From positions 49,877,178 through 49,941,177 of the forward strand of contig CM049307.1 in NCBI GenBank assembly GCA_026874595.1: a DNA stretch of 64,000 nucleotides. The letters run 5' to 3'. Position 1 is the stretch's first letter. Each line of letters starts with the position of its first letter. A model generated the notes under the pieces. It was not told the origin of the DNA. It made no database searches and saw nothing but the letters and a program-made list of their open reading frames with translations. Positions 12,633-25,100 of this stretch are shown here, piece by piece. The DNA is from Sipunculus nudus (Eukaryota > Annelida > Sipuncula > Golfingiida > Sipunculidae). The position numbers and the translations under genes were made by a program.

Positions 12633-14927
12633 ACTAGTATATATACCTTCAATCACCACCCTTATCTCCGATAATCCTTCACTTAACACCTATGTTATTT
12701 AACAAGTTTCAGACTGTCTGACAGCTAGTTGTTAAACCAGCATGATAAACCTGAAGCAGACAGTTTAATTGGATTGCCAAGTTTCAAATTTAGAAGTCTG
12801 TCAATATGTTCAGGAATTATAATGCAGAGACAATAGCCGCTTATACTGTATATCAGTGATTATAAAAAATATATTAATAGCGCGATCCCTGTCCCCACCA
12901 ATGTTTAGCATACAAAATATAACAGTCCGATAGCCCTTCTGTTCGAAAAGTCCGAAAAACAGATTTAGAGGATGATTTGGGAATGTCGATTGTGAAAAGG
13001 GCGCAGCAACGCCACTATTCTCTGACTTGTGTGCAAAACTGTGCATGCAGGCACAATTCATGTTCCCTATATGGGTTCACAAATGGCTATATATGTTTAG
13101 AATGATATACCCAATACCCGTACATCTGACTCATTTGTTATTGTATAAAGAGCTATTTACTATTAAACATGTAAATATTTCATTTTACTTGTTATAGTAA
13201 CTGTAACAATATTACATTCTGGTAAAATACATAAAAATATATAAAATACATATATAGGCCTAGTTGGCACACATTTTTACGGTTGGCATGTTTAACTTAG
13301 ATATGTTACCCCTCTCCCCTTATATATTACCCCGAGGTGGCCCTATAATCGATTTCAGATTACATGTTGGGGGATATACAGCGTGAAGCTGATACCTGGT
13401 TATAACTGCTGCATGCTTGATTGTTATGACACCCCCCCCCCCGTTGAATCACCTTACTGATATTTTGTTATGCGCTTTCAGCTCACGATACATAATTTAC
13501 TGATAAATTACTTGAAAGATGTAAGATATATAAACCTAACATCCATCAGTTAATGAAAAATAAACATATCACACATGCATATATTAATTATGTTGTCGAT
13601 TATATTGATATTTCCCGTGCACTTCAATTAACAAAGTGCATGACACATTATAAATAAATATATATATATACAAACATACGATATATATATATATATATAT
13701 TTATATATAAAAATATATATATGTATATATTTACACGATAATCAAACATTAAATCTTTTTTTAAGAATTTCATAAATATATAGAGATAACAAAAATTACA
13801 AGTACATAAAAAATACTTTTTGAGCTAGGGGGTAGGATAATTAGGGTTTTGTGTCTCCGGACCTAATCTGCATGAAACCGATATGTGCCCGCGGTAATCT
13901 GATATCGCTTTCAGTTTTAATCCTTGTAATCTGGAAAGTTTAAAACCGCCAAACCATGCAGGTACATTTTATGAATATATTTATACAGCAAATACACAAT
14001 AATTATTTTTTCGGGTAATTAAAAATACTAGTATACGAGACCACACATATCACGCAGTTGTGCACATAATTCATACGATTAAAAAAAACGCAAACGCAAC
14101 TGTTAGGCAACCCACAAGATAAATTATTACGTGATGCAAGTCATGACGCGCATGTAGTTATTACCCCAATTATATATACCCTGTATGAAGAGACCCACGT
14201 TTAGCACTTTTGTGAGCCTAAGTACATGTTTTGTAGCATTTAGATAGTTGATAATTTGCCAACGAGCAAAATGCCCCCGGGCATTATGAACAGTGTTCAT
14301 ACACACGTGCCAATATTTGCATTGGAGGACAGGTTTTCTGAATGTCTATTTAAAGTCTTTAACTCCGTCTATATCATCTAATACTTTCACTCTCTTTGTA
14401 CTCTAATAGGTGTAAAACACTATTATTTGGGACAAAAGCTTGATTATTTTTGTTTTGAGTAACGTCTTCCGTTCCAAATGAGTCTAGCCATTGAAGGTCA
14501 GCGCGTGCAGCGCCGCCTGTGTGCCCAGGTGCGAAGTGCAAATAGCGTCTTGGCAACCTGCCTGTTTTGTGTGCGATAACGGTACAAATGTCAACAGTGA
14601 GTCGACCTCGCGTGGCCCAGAGGCCAAATCCATTCCGGTATGCCATCTAATAAAGTACGGAGACGCACTTGACAAACGCTTAAGCGAGCCTTGAACACTT
14701 AACATAGGAATGGGCCGTGTGTGTGGTTTTTGTGCAACGGGCGTACGTTCAGTATACAGACACACACGTTCGCTTATCAGCATTAGACTTTCTTTTGATT
14801 TATTGGAAAGTATATATCATATAATTAAAAAATGCGATAACGCGATAACGCGATGTGTTAGACAAACTTTTGCCGTGCCTTTATTTACTTTGATTTAGCA
14901 TTTATTGTGAACTTTCTAAATTAAGAA

Positions 14928-14930
<3 letters not shown>

Positions 14931-14963
<33 letters not shown>

Positions 14964-14965
14964 GG
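14931..14965. repeat. (GA)n followed by poly-G
   Basis: GA dinucleotides to about 14953, then a G run of about 12. Confidence 0.92.
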
Positions 14966-15040
14966 ATAATTAAACAAAGCTTAATTACTCATTTCCTTCG
15001 TAAGCATAGCGAGGCTGAGCTTAACCTCTAAATCAAGTGA

Positions 15041-15043
<3 letters not shown>

Positions 15044-15076
<33 letters not shown>
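15044..15076. repeat. (GA)n microsatellite
   Basis: Second GA run, about 110 bp after the first. Confidence 0.93.
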
Positions 15077-15078
<2 letters not shown>

Positions 15079-15729
15079 AAAAAATTAGCATAAATATTAA
15101 GCTGTAATCTGCACAGACCTTTTGGATCATCTTAGGAAACCCCCAGTGTTTTTCGTGCGTTTATGTCCAAATATATGAAACGATTTCAGCCCCCTATTCA
15201 CAAACCCATGGTTATTGTAATTTTTAACTCCAGCGCCATTTCATCATTTATAGAAATGTATAAAAGTGACGTATGCTTCAACAAAAGACAAAAGTTGGAA
15301 TTTTGAATCACATCACATAAAGTAGGACTCGCTGACCATCAACGGAGGAATGCCCTGATGGTGTTGAGATAGTTAACGTTTAGATCAGATAAAAAAACAA
15401 TAATCGACAGATTCGTTGTACAGTTTTCAGTAATATATGTATGCCTGGCGACACGTCGTGCTCACCGGCCACTCGACACGATGATACTTAGTCCTATTTA
15501 ACGGAGTGGGGGGTTCCAAACTGGCACGATCCTTCGAGTCCGTTCATGTTTTCATCAAAAGTAAGCAAAGTTTGCATAAATAGGAAAGACCATTCCTTCT
15601 GTGGGTGAATTTATTAGGTTATTCAACATTCCATGTGAGAAAATCTTCAAAATTCAGAGATCGGGAACTTTTATGCAAACCTGGCACCGCTACTTGGGAA
15701 AATGGACTATCCTGGCACGCATCCTGCGA

Positions 15730-15978
15730 GACAGGGGGCGGAGCTAGTGGTGTTGACAGACACCTCACGCATCGCATGCGATGGAATGAAGAAAATAATC
15801 ATTGTGGCGTGGGCTCAGGTCGGGTCGGCACAGAGAGCTCGCGTGTGTGTCAAACTCATTGTTGATTTTACCCCATATTACTATTTCCTGGCCGGATTTA
15901 CGCATCTCTGTGCTGAGGGTAGGCCAGCTTGGATGTACAAATGAAAGTGTTTAAAGTGACAATGTTGGAATAATATAA
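15730..15978 (+). promoter_or_regulatory. Possible 5' flank or 5' UTR of the Meteorin-like gene
   Basis: The 250 bp before the start codon are richer in GC and CpG than the intron that follows. A GC-box-like GGGGGCGGAGC sits at 15734-15744, and a stop codon in the CDS frame is at 15976-15978. No convincing TATA box is placed consistently with either, so the transcription start is unknown and a non-coding 5' exon further upstream is possible. The region is assigned by position and one weak motif only. Confidence 0.22.
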
Positions 15979-16005
15979 CAGAGGTCGGATAAAGCTGCAC
16001 CCAGG

Positions 16006-16127
16006 ATGGATTCCGATGGACCACTTGCCCCAAACATCCTCGCGACTGTGTTCCTGATGTGTGCGCTTGGATGCACCGCTATACTGGGACAAATTGACAC
16101 CGACTTTACTTGTAGCTGGACCATCTG
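16006..16127 (+). CDS. METRNL: Meteorin-like exon 1 (signal peptide and first cysteine)
   Basis: Encodes residues 1-40 and two bases of W41. The ATG has A at -3 and G at +4, a strong start context. An in-frame TAA at 15976-15978 with no ATG in between fixes it as the first start of this frame. Residues 10-25 are hydrophobic (NILATVFLMCALGCTA), so cleavage near A25-G28 is expected. The mature part opens with DTDFTCSW, the position of the CSW segment of vertebrate Meteorins. The donor GTAAGT begins at 16128. This exon is too short for open-frame detection and was found by searching for a phase-2 donor after a signal peptide and a C-x-W motif. Confidence 0.88.
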
Positions 16128-19100
16128 GTAAGTGTTAGCCCTGAAATAATAATAAAATACCTCTGACGTGGCATGCGAGTGTACATTTCGCCCGGCCTTC
16201 ATGAAATAACATTCTTTCTTTTGAAGTTCTCCGACCCCTCGATCAGCTTGTTAATTTCAGTTCCAGGATAATTTACAGGTGAAAGTTGCATAGTGGTTTG
16301 AAACTCTGCGCATACATGCAAAGGGTTTAAGGATTGGTTCATTTGGACATCTAAAGTCATTTTTTTTTTTGGATGTGTTTGTGTATGTACAATCTTTATA
16401 TCTTGTTAGTTTAACACTGTTTAAGTAAGGTGAGTAGTCGAACTCTCGCCGTAAGCTGATTGTTTCCTCGCATCTGTCTGTCTGTCCGTCACTCTCGCTC
16501 ACACACACACACACACACACAAACTTAATATTTTGTTTGCGTGCATTATTTACTTTAAACAAGCGACCGACAGACTATTCTAAAATACAGTTGTACGGTT
16601 GAACATATAATTGCAAAAGGCCATTTACAGTGACCAATTTTGGAAATGGCCCCGCCCACATGTTCAGGAAAATCCAGAACTTAAATCCTTATTATACTTA
16701 TGTATCCAGACGAAGTAAAAAAAAATCTGCCAGTAAAGTGATGCTCATGGTAAGTTTACACATGTTTATTGAGAATCAATCATTTACTTGATTTTGGGAC
16801 AGAATTTGATGTCACTGTCTTTAATAGTGGTTGCCTAGAGCTTTTTTATGGTGCCAATCTTGTCTGAGTATTATCTCTTAATTATCACCATATCTAATTC
16901 AAACCATGACAAATGCTTGCCGAGGAGAAAAACTGAATAGTTGTGTTACATGGAATAATAATACTAACATAATATATTTGTTTCCTTGAGGATCTAATTA
17001 ATCTGGAAAAAAATATGTCCCAGGGTCCTTAAAACATGGGTCATTGCTGATGTGACAAATATATATTCTCAGGGTATACCAGTAAGGAACCAGCTTCTTA
17101 TTCCTTAAAAAAAAAAAACCAGGATAACCATATATAGCACAACGCCATAGGGCCCCATCTGGTCACCTTATCTAACATAGGCCTACTTTGAACAGAATTC
17201 ATAATTTCCATAGGAACATTGAGTTTTGACACTAGGTGGCGCTGTGGATCAGCTTACAGCTGTCAGCCAGTTCACACACCATCATTCAGTAAAGTCCATG
17301 GGAACTCCCGACCAGACCATCACAGCGGGAAATTTCATGGACATGTGACAGACAGATTTGCTGTCAGCCAATTCATGCAATACCACCTACAGGTAGCATA
17401 TTACTGGGTGGATTTTACTGTGCTTCACTGATTTTGTTGGCAGGCATTTCTATTAGTATTGCAATGCTGACTCAAAAGTCCATTTTATAAAACAAGTTCT
17501 GTACTTTTTTAAAGAAAATTTACATTATTAGTTAAAAGAGTTAACATACTGATTTTTTTTAAAAGAAATATCAACGTATAAGTGCAATATTTTTTGGAGA
17601 GGAGTGGGGGGGGGGGGGGCTGTTAAAAAAAGATACATCAAGCTAGATTGTATGATGTTGCCATTTTAGAACTTTCATCAAATTTGACATACATTTAGTT
17701 TTTTTCAAATTGCATGAATTACTGTCTGCTGTTCCCTATAAAACTGCTCAACACTTGGTTATACCAGACACAAGATGTACTGATTTCAGCAGCTATAAAC
17801 AGTGCAGCAGGACCTAATGGCCATGACAACAAATCCTGTGATGCAAAAACATCTGGTTTGTTGACATTGTTTAGAAGTAAAAGCATGTCTTGTCAAATCC
17901 TGTATAAAGTTCCAAGCCTTTAATAAGAGATTTTCTTGCTCTATCATTCTTTATTCTGGTGATAGAGCCTTGAAATTTTCCAATTACAGAGTGATGATGA
18001 ACTTTTTCTGGTTTTTTTTTAGGTAACCAGCTCCATAATTTAATACAAGCTTACCTTAGTATGCACATCTGCAGAATTCCATTCCGATTCTGGACTCTGT
18101 GAGAGGGCTGTAGCACACTCTTCCTCTCATTTTATATCCTTGTGTTAACTAGGCCTTGTGACTACTGCACCTGTGGGCCTTGGGTGTGTTGGATCATACC
18201 ATCAAGGAACCAACAAGAGGCACACTAATTTACGAGTGAAGTACAGCCATGGGGCTCAGTCTTCCCATTAAGCCTGCTGAATACTCAAACGTGGCTGAGA
18301 ATTGAACTCATGATCTTCAGGCGTTAAGTGTTTGGCTATCCCCTTAGACCACAATTGATCTTTTTTCTTTGAAGAAATATGTTGTATCACTTAGTTGTGG
18401 ATAACAATATTTTAACGTTTTTGCTGACCTTTAAGGAATTTATTTAGTCATCTTTTAATGAGATAGTGCATTGCCATATTTAATAGTCAAGAATTTCAAT
18501 TACATTATTTTATTATATTTAAAGGCATACTGCATTGTAAATTTAATATTTTACATTGTATTTATACACTATAGTTTTTACTGCAAAACACCTTTGAATA
18601 TTAATATTAGACCGTAGGTGTGCTATATTATTAAAGGAAATGTCAAATTTCTAATTTATGATAGTATGGGGGTTCAGTATTGTGACATTACAGAATGGAT
18701 GTAGTAAGTTACCATTCACAACAGTCCTAATCCTGAAGGAATTTTATTACAGCCACTACATAATAAGCCTACGATTGTGTTAGAATCCCAGCAGACAGGC
18801 TGGCAAATGTGTCCTCCAGGTGTATAGGAAAAATGTATGGGATAGCACTTCTTAATATTACAACACACCTCTGTTGTCCCAGCAGTTATTGCATGTAGAT
18901 TTTGTTTTATGAGCACCCATGCAAGGTCATGCAAGTGGGCCGTAAAGCCTTGATCTCATTGGTTAAAGGCTGGTACATCTGAGAGAGGGATGTTTGAGGA
19001 TGCAGATTTACAAGCTCCGGCATCCTTGTATGACGTTACTAATGGGGTCGTAAATGTGAAGATTAAGCAAAGATGGATGATTTAGAGGAGTTTTATATTG

Positions 19101-22100
19101 AAGTGCAGACATAAATGTACATAGACTCTGGCTTATAATGCCTCATTTCATAGTATTGCAAGGTATAAAGTGATTTATCATCTTATATCCTGCAAATGAT
19201 GTTTGTGAGGTGATTGTGTAGTATTTCTCAGAGGATGTACCTGATATACCTTACCACAAGAATGTCATAATAGTAGACACTGCATAACATCTTCACTAGC
19301 TTATGTATCGTGGTTGCTAGCAAAGCTAAACATGCACCTCACTGTTGCATGTAAACACAAACAAACATACATATAAAAAGACTTATCGTTTGGTCATATC
19401 ATATGATGGAGTATTTACCAGTAAACAGAGGTGAATAAAAGGTAATTCATGTGGACCAGGTGACATGCTTGTCACCCCATGCATAGAGAGCTAATTATCG
19501 GTGAGTACCGTAAGGTACTGATTCCTGGTATATGTAGTAATTCTTTGGTGAATTATAATTGCTGGTGGAATGAACTAGTTAAATTGTATAGTTGCACACA
19601 AGTTCATATCAGGGTTTGGAACAATATGTTTTGGAACTAAAATAAGGAATATTAGACCTGGAATTAATCCTAGAATATTAGTCTATTGCTGTTAAAGTAT
19701 CAACTTCTAAAGTTTAACTTCTAAATAACAGATTTAAACTATTAATACACTTAAAAATAAAATTTATAATCTGAATTGTATTAAAAGTCATGCAGATTTA
19801 TAATACTTCTGCATATGGTTTAATTAATTTGAAATAATTCTTCACCATAGAAAATGTCAATATATTTTCATGTAAAATATAATAATTGAACATTTTCAAC
19901 CATTATTATACCTTATAATATAATTTTATTATAATTCTAAACTCAAAATTCAGAAAGATGTAAATAAAAGTTTTAATAAACATATGCAGTTGGGTTTCTA
20001 TTCATGGAATTAAATTTTCAATTCTTCATCGTTCTTTAATGGCTGTCTTTTTATGCTCTAACCAAAACCATCTTGGATAAAAAAGCCAATCACAGTATCA
20101 TTTTATTAAGACTAAGCTCATCGTGTATAAATGAAATTACCTAAGTCAGCAATGGCCTTGCAGCTTAAATAGTGACATACTGTGGTAATACCTAACATCA
20201 ATAGCATCCATGTACTCAGGTGCCTAATTATAGGTACTACTAACAGTTATAGAGAAACCACCATGAGTGTAGTCTCAGCAATATACACCAGTTTGACTCT
20301 TGCTGTTACCCCCTTGGTGCTATACACCAGTTGGCTTCATGTATTAGCACCCTTCTTCAAGTGTCAGGGGCTGAGTTTTAGGATATATCAGGTGTAAAGT
20401 GTCAGGTGTGAATTGTTAGTGGGCCATGTAAACAACCCCTCTGACACCTAGAGTTAACAGGATTAATGGACCGGCCCAGGTGATAATTGGTCCACTAATA
20501 AGAACCATGCCACAGCATGTCTCAGAACTCACGCTGTCTGAGAAAGGCAGGGTATATTACAACCAGTTGACCCCAATTTGTGCAGTTGTAAATTAAGATG
20601 TGCAGTTGTAAATCTGGATTTGTGCAGTTCGAAAATTTTGTTCTGGTCAAAGACGGAAATATCACTTTCTGCCCATGAGATTTAAATAACTGAAACTTAT
20701 CTTTTGCTCATACAAAGGCTATACACCAAACAATTGCCTTTCTTTTATGTACACAAACTTTTGGTAGTTATATTCATGTCATAATTACAGTATATGTAAT
20801 TTTGTCATATTTCATTCATATTCCATTTGAAAATTTTATATTATATAAATATTATCAGTGAAAATATAAATTTTATGCATTGTGCAGTCTCAGCAATATA
20901 TACCAGTTTGACTCTTGCTGTTACCCCCCTTGATGCAATACACAAGTTGGCTTCATGTATTAGCACCCTTCTTCAAGGGTGCTAAACTGCTAATACATGA
21001 ATTATACTCACTCTTATAAATATTAGTGAGTATACACTTGGAAATATTGCATTACCATAACCTGTTACATAATAATAGTCAATTAGCTCATGGCCTCCGG
21101 AACACTCAATTACAAGATTGCAGTTTGGAAATTTCCTTAAAATATACCCTGGAGAAAGGCTTCAGTTATAAGCACTGCAGCTTGTATACTGTTTGTTTCT
21201 GTCACATGCAGCATGCTGGTGACAAAAATGAACTTTCTTGCCTCAGTAAACTCCATTTCGTTTATCCCCCTGCCAAGACCTACAGTACTCTATCTACTGA
21301 TGGATCTTTAACTGCAGTGCTACAGCAGAAGAAAAAACTTTTAGCCAAGGAAATCTGTTTTTGGGCATATTTTTATCTTCTACCTGTTGTCTGGAAATTT
21401 ATATTACATGTTACAGGGACAAAAAGTCATGCACATGGTCCAACAGACACTTCTTTTATTGCTGAGAAGTGCATGGTACTGAGTTTACTTTCTTACAGAA
21501 CACTGTGAAAACAAAGCTTATCACTCCATAGTCAATAAGTTTGTTTATACAAGTTTTCACACTGAGGTGTATAAGCTCACTGTACTCAAACAATATCAGA
21601 TATCCCACTTCTACATGGGTCAAATGGCTTAAAAAAATCACTTCCCATTGTACATTTGATTATTGAGCCTTATGGATTAGTGTTAGTAAATTGAGGATGT
21701 GAATTTGATGTTTAGGGTTTTGGCTGATATTTGGTTATTTCCTGTATGTCAAAAGGGATAATTTAAAGTTCCTATCTTAATCCTGTAGTTATGCTTTTTA
21801 GTTTTGGCTGAGCTATATGATATAAGTAAAATAAAATGTTTTCATTGGTGATACCAGTGTAATAAATGGAAGTAAGGAGCTCTTGAGGTTCTTGAGATAG
21901 CAATCTTGAAGGAAATAAAAATTGGTTTATATACAAATGTTTATATTAAACATCATTTGCACTGTTACATAACAAAATAGATTAACTGCAATATATAAAA
22001 TGAAATATAAAGTGACAACTGAGTTTATTGCTGTAACAAGTCTTACAATTTTTATTATAGTTATTTTTTTTTAAATTTCAAGCCAGGCCTGTATTCATGG

Positions 22101-25100
22101 TAACTAAGCTGCAAAATATCAGAGCCAGAAAGATACATATTAAAAGAGTTGGTTATATTCAGAGCTGAATTTACATTTCTATATTGTAAAATTATAGGCT
22201 GAATGTAAAGCCTGGCATGTATTGCCATGGCAACTGATTGGTTGTTTACCTGACCTTCCACCTGAGTTGACCTAGGTCAGGCTGGTCTCCAGCAGAGGTC
22301 ACTATTAGTGGCATGGAGTAAAGATAACAGTCCTCCCTGCTGTTCTGTCCAGACACTGTAACAGTACATCCACAGTCAGTCAGACACCTGCTGACAGACA
22401 GGACTGTATTGTTGACTTCACCAGCCGCTCACCACCTGGGCCATGTGACACTCTGGCACTGTGGTTTGTTGACCTTAAGGTCATAGTATTATTTGATATT
22501 GTGATCCAAGAGTTGTTATCATGCTCTGATATCTAGACAGCCCCCCCTCCATTGATTAAACAAATTAAACAAATTGTCATTTAAACTGAAATTTGGTTTG
22601 TGGTTGTTTTTTAGATAAGGATAGAAATAATAGTTTTTTTTTTTTAGTATAGCTGTGATATGTGTTACATCCACCCAGAGTTCTTTGTTTATAGTACCAG
22701 CAACTTTGTTCAAATTTAAATACACCCTCTCAGAAAATTTATAAATCAGTGTCACCAAAGAGAAACCTCAAATATTTATTAGGACTTTTCTTATTTTACC
22801 ATTTTCAAAACAATGGTAAACATTGGTTGATATATGACCTTTTATTGTTTTATTGTAAATTGTTGACCATATTCTCTGTTCATCTTTGTCCTTTTGACCA
22901 TCAAACGCTTTATTAAAGTCAACAGTATTCAGGATGTGACTGATCATTTCCAGTGTGGTCCAAAAAAAATCATTTGATTTAGTGTCAGCATGTTAAAACT
23001 TGACAGCCATGTTGACAAGAAATCAGTGCACATTGCAAATTGAATTATATCAGCATGGGTGGGCCATTATTGTTTCTTTGGTTTTGAAACTTTGCTTAGA
23101 GCAAGAACATTCTGCACCAGGTATCTGATTTCCGGTTGTTATGTCACATTGATATATTTGTCCCTTTGTCTAAATATTTCCTGTCTCAAAAATATTTAAT
23201 TGATCAGGATAAAACTACAGGCTCAGTGTGTCATCCAGAGGAAGTAGATGTAATATATTGTACATTTTTACATATGTGTAAAAAACACTATAATTGGATC
23301 AGGGAGAAGGGGGGAGATACCATGCAGGTTTAGTGCTGCTGCCATGTGGGAGCATGCAACGCTTGTTAAATGTCCAGGCTGTGTGTACATACGACAAGGC
23401 TGAATTGGTGGCATTTCAACCTAAGCCTGTAAATTATCTTGGATCCTCTCTTTTCTTTTGGTATCTACATTGCTGTAGGTTTAGGCTTATTGATGTTTTA
23501 CCTGCACTTATTTTAACAAAAGCTGTTAAGGCCTGTAAATAAATTTAAGTGCTACTTTTATTGCTTTTATTTTGTTTTAAAAAATATTGCATCATATTGG
23601 CTGCACTTTTATGGATGCATGTGTTCTTATAGGTCTGCTTTTCAAACATGCCCCAATCATCAAAGTTTAAAGATGGTATCACCCACCTTTCTTATTCATT
23701 TAATATTTTGTTTGTTTGTGATGTGACATACTGGGTTTCTATATGCAGGGCTTTTAGGCATGCAGAGATATGCGTCTTTGATGCTCAAAATGATCTCTTT
23801 TCTGGGTGTGTGTATAAGATGTATCAGGGATTGGTTTTGTAGCAGTCACAAACAAAATGTTCTGAAAAAATTCTGCTCTGACAACTGACCCTTGCAAATC
23901 ACTATAATCAGGTTATCATAATGTCAATATACATAACATATCATGAAAGAATACTGATGTTACATACTTTTTTAAAATTTTACATAACCTTTCAAAATGC
24001 AACAATTTTGACAAAATCTCCTCCGCAGGATATAGGTATGCCAAAGTCACATGCGACACACCAAACTTTTAGCCAGTGTATCCTGGACTTTACAAGTTTT
24101 CGTCCTATTGAGAACCTGGAATATGCCTGTTTTGTTTTATTTAAATATCTAGGTATTGATGTCAGTGGAACACTATACTACGAGTACAGGTGATAGTAGG
24201 TACATATCAGTCATTGTGATAAAGAAAATGATAACTGCAGTCTATAGGTCTTCATCAAAGTGACCATCACCCCGATGGTGAAAGGGTTGATACCTGTATG
24301 TATCATACAAATGCATCCTCCTTGCCACGTGTGCTTGTCATCTGGTCATACCTGGTGCATTTATCTCTTATCATAATATACCTGGCTGATGAAGGTCACA
24401 TGAATACTTATACACTATATGATATACGGATACCACATCTGACTTATTAAAGGCTTGTAAGTGTGTTTGATGAAGATGTTGATGGAAGAGGATGTTTTTC
24501 TCTCTTTGTCCCTCTCTCTCTCTCTTATACACACTAACTTAGATTTAAAAAATACTGTTGTGTTCCATATAGTAATGTTAAGTGAGACATCAACCATAAC
24601 AAAACCCCTTATTTGAAGTTTCATATGTCCACATTTGTAATTAATAGGAGATTATGAGTTTTATTTTAGCAGTATATTTATATTTATCATTTGTATTATA
24701 ATTAATTTATCAGAGCATATTGTTCATTCAAATGTTGCATTAAAGGGGATGTCTGTTGTTGATCATTATTCCTTATTCAGCAAAATTTTTTTTGTCCAAA
24801 ACTTGCCTAAGTGAATTAAATCTGACCATTTTTAAAGTCATAAACTATACTGTTATAATGAGTGAACTGTGCCAAATGAATTCCTGTTGGTCCCATTGAT
24901 TTCTGTAAAACAGATTTTCCCTCTGTGTAGTTTCCATTAATACTTTTCATGTTTAATATGTTTTTGGGCATAATAATGAAATGTGATAAAATATACTGTT
25001 AATATGGTGGTTTATTACGTTGTGAATATTGTATTTTACAGGGACAGCACTAAAGACCAAGGTGTTCACACATTTCACGCACAATGCTCAGAAGGTTACG

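Larger units (their letters stand above)
3149..15729. other. Intergenic upstream region, no gene supported
   Basis: 12.6 kb with many CpGs, AT microsatellites, a SINE relic (11675-11765) and the CGCGAAA repeat (7285-7385). The stretch 10640-10960 looks mildly coding in two successive frames but is unrecognised (see findings). Nothing else rises above chance open frames. Confidence 0.65.
16128..25041 (+). other. Intron 1 of the Meteorin-like gene (8.9 kb)
   Basis: Starts GTAAGT, ends TACAG. It is AT-rich and CpG-poor after about 16.4 kb. It contains a CA run (16500-16520), a CTCF-like motif (17229-17244), a SINE relic (18290-18358) and a duplicated 90-bp segment (20271-20360 and 20886-20976). 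Short open frames such as 21026-21508 show no recognisable domain, have no splice context and are treated as chance. Confidence 0.85.

Noticed and set aside
14374-14783. Overlapping minus-strand open frames of 90 and 99 codons
   Set aside because: Both read the same GC-richer stretch in different frames, neither has recognisable domains, and no splice or promoter context supports one over the other.
21026-21508. 160-codon frame in intron 1
   Set aside because: No recognisable motif, lies inside a CpG-poor intron, and includes part of a low-complexity region; probably chance.
24983-25041. Starting exon 2 at the ATG at 24983
   Set aside because: The sequence before 25042 is AT-rich, ends in a clear TTTTACAG acceptor, and exon 1 at 16006-16127 supplies the signal peptide and first cysteine in the correct phase.
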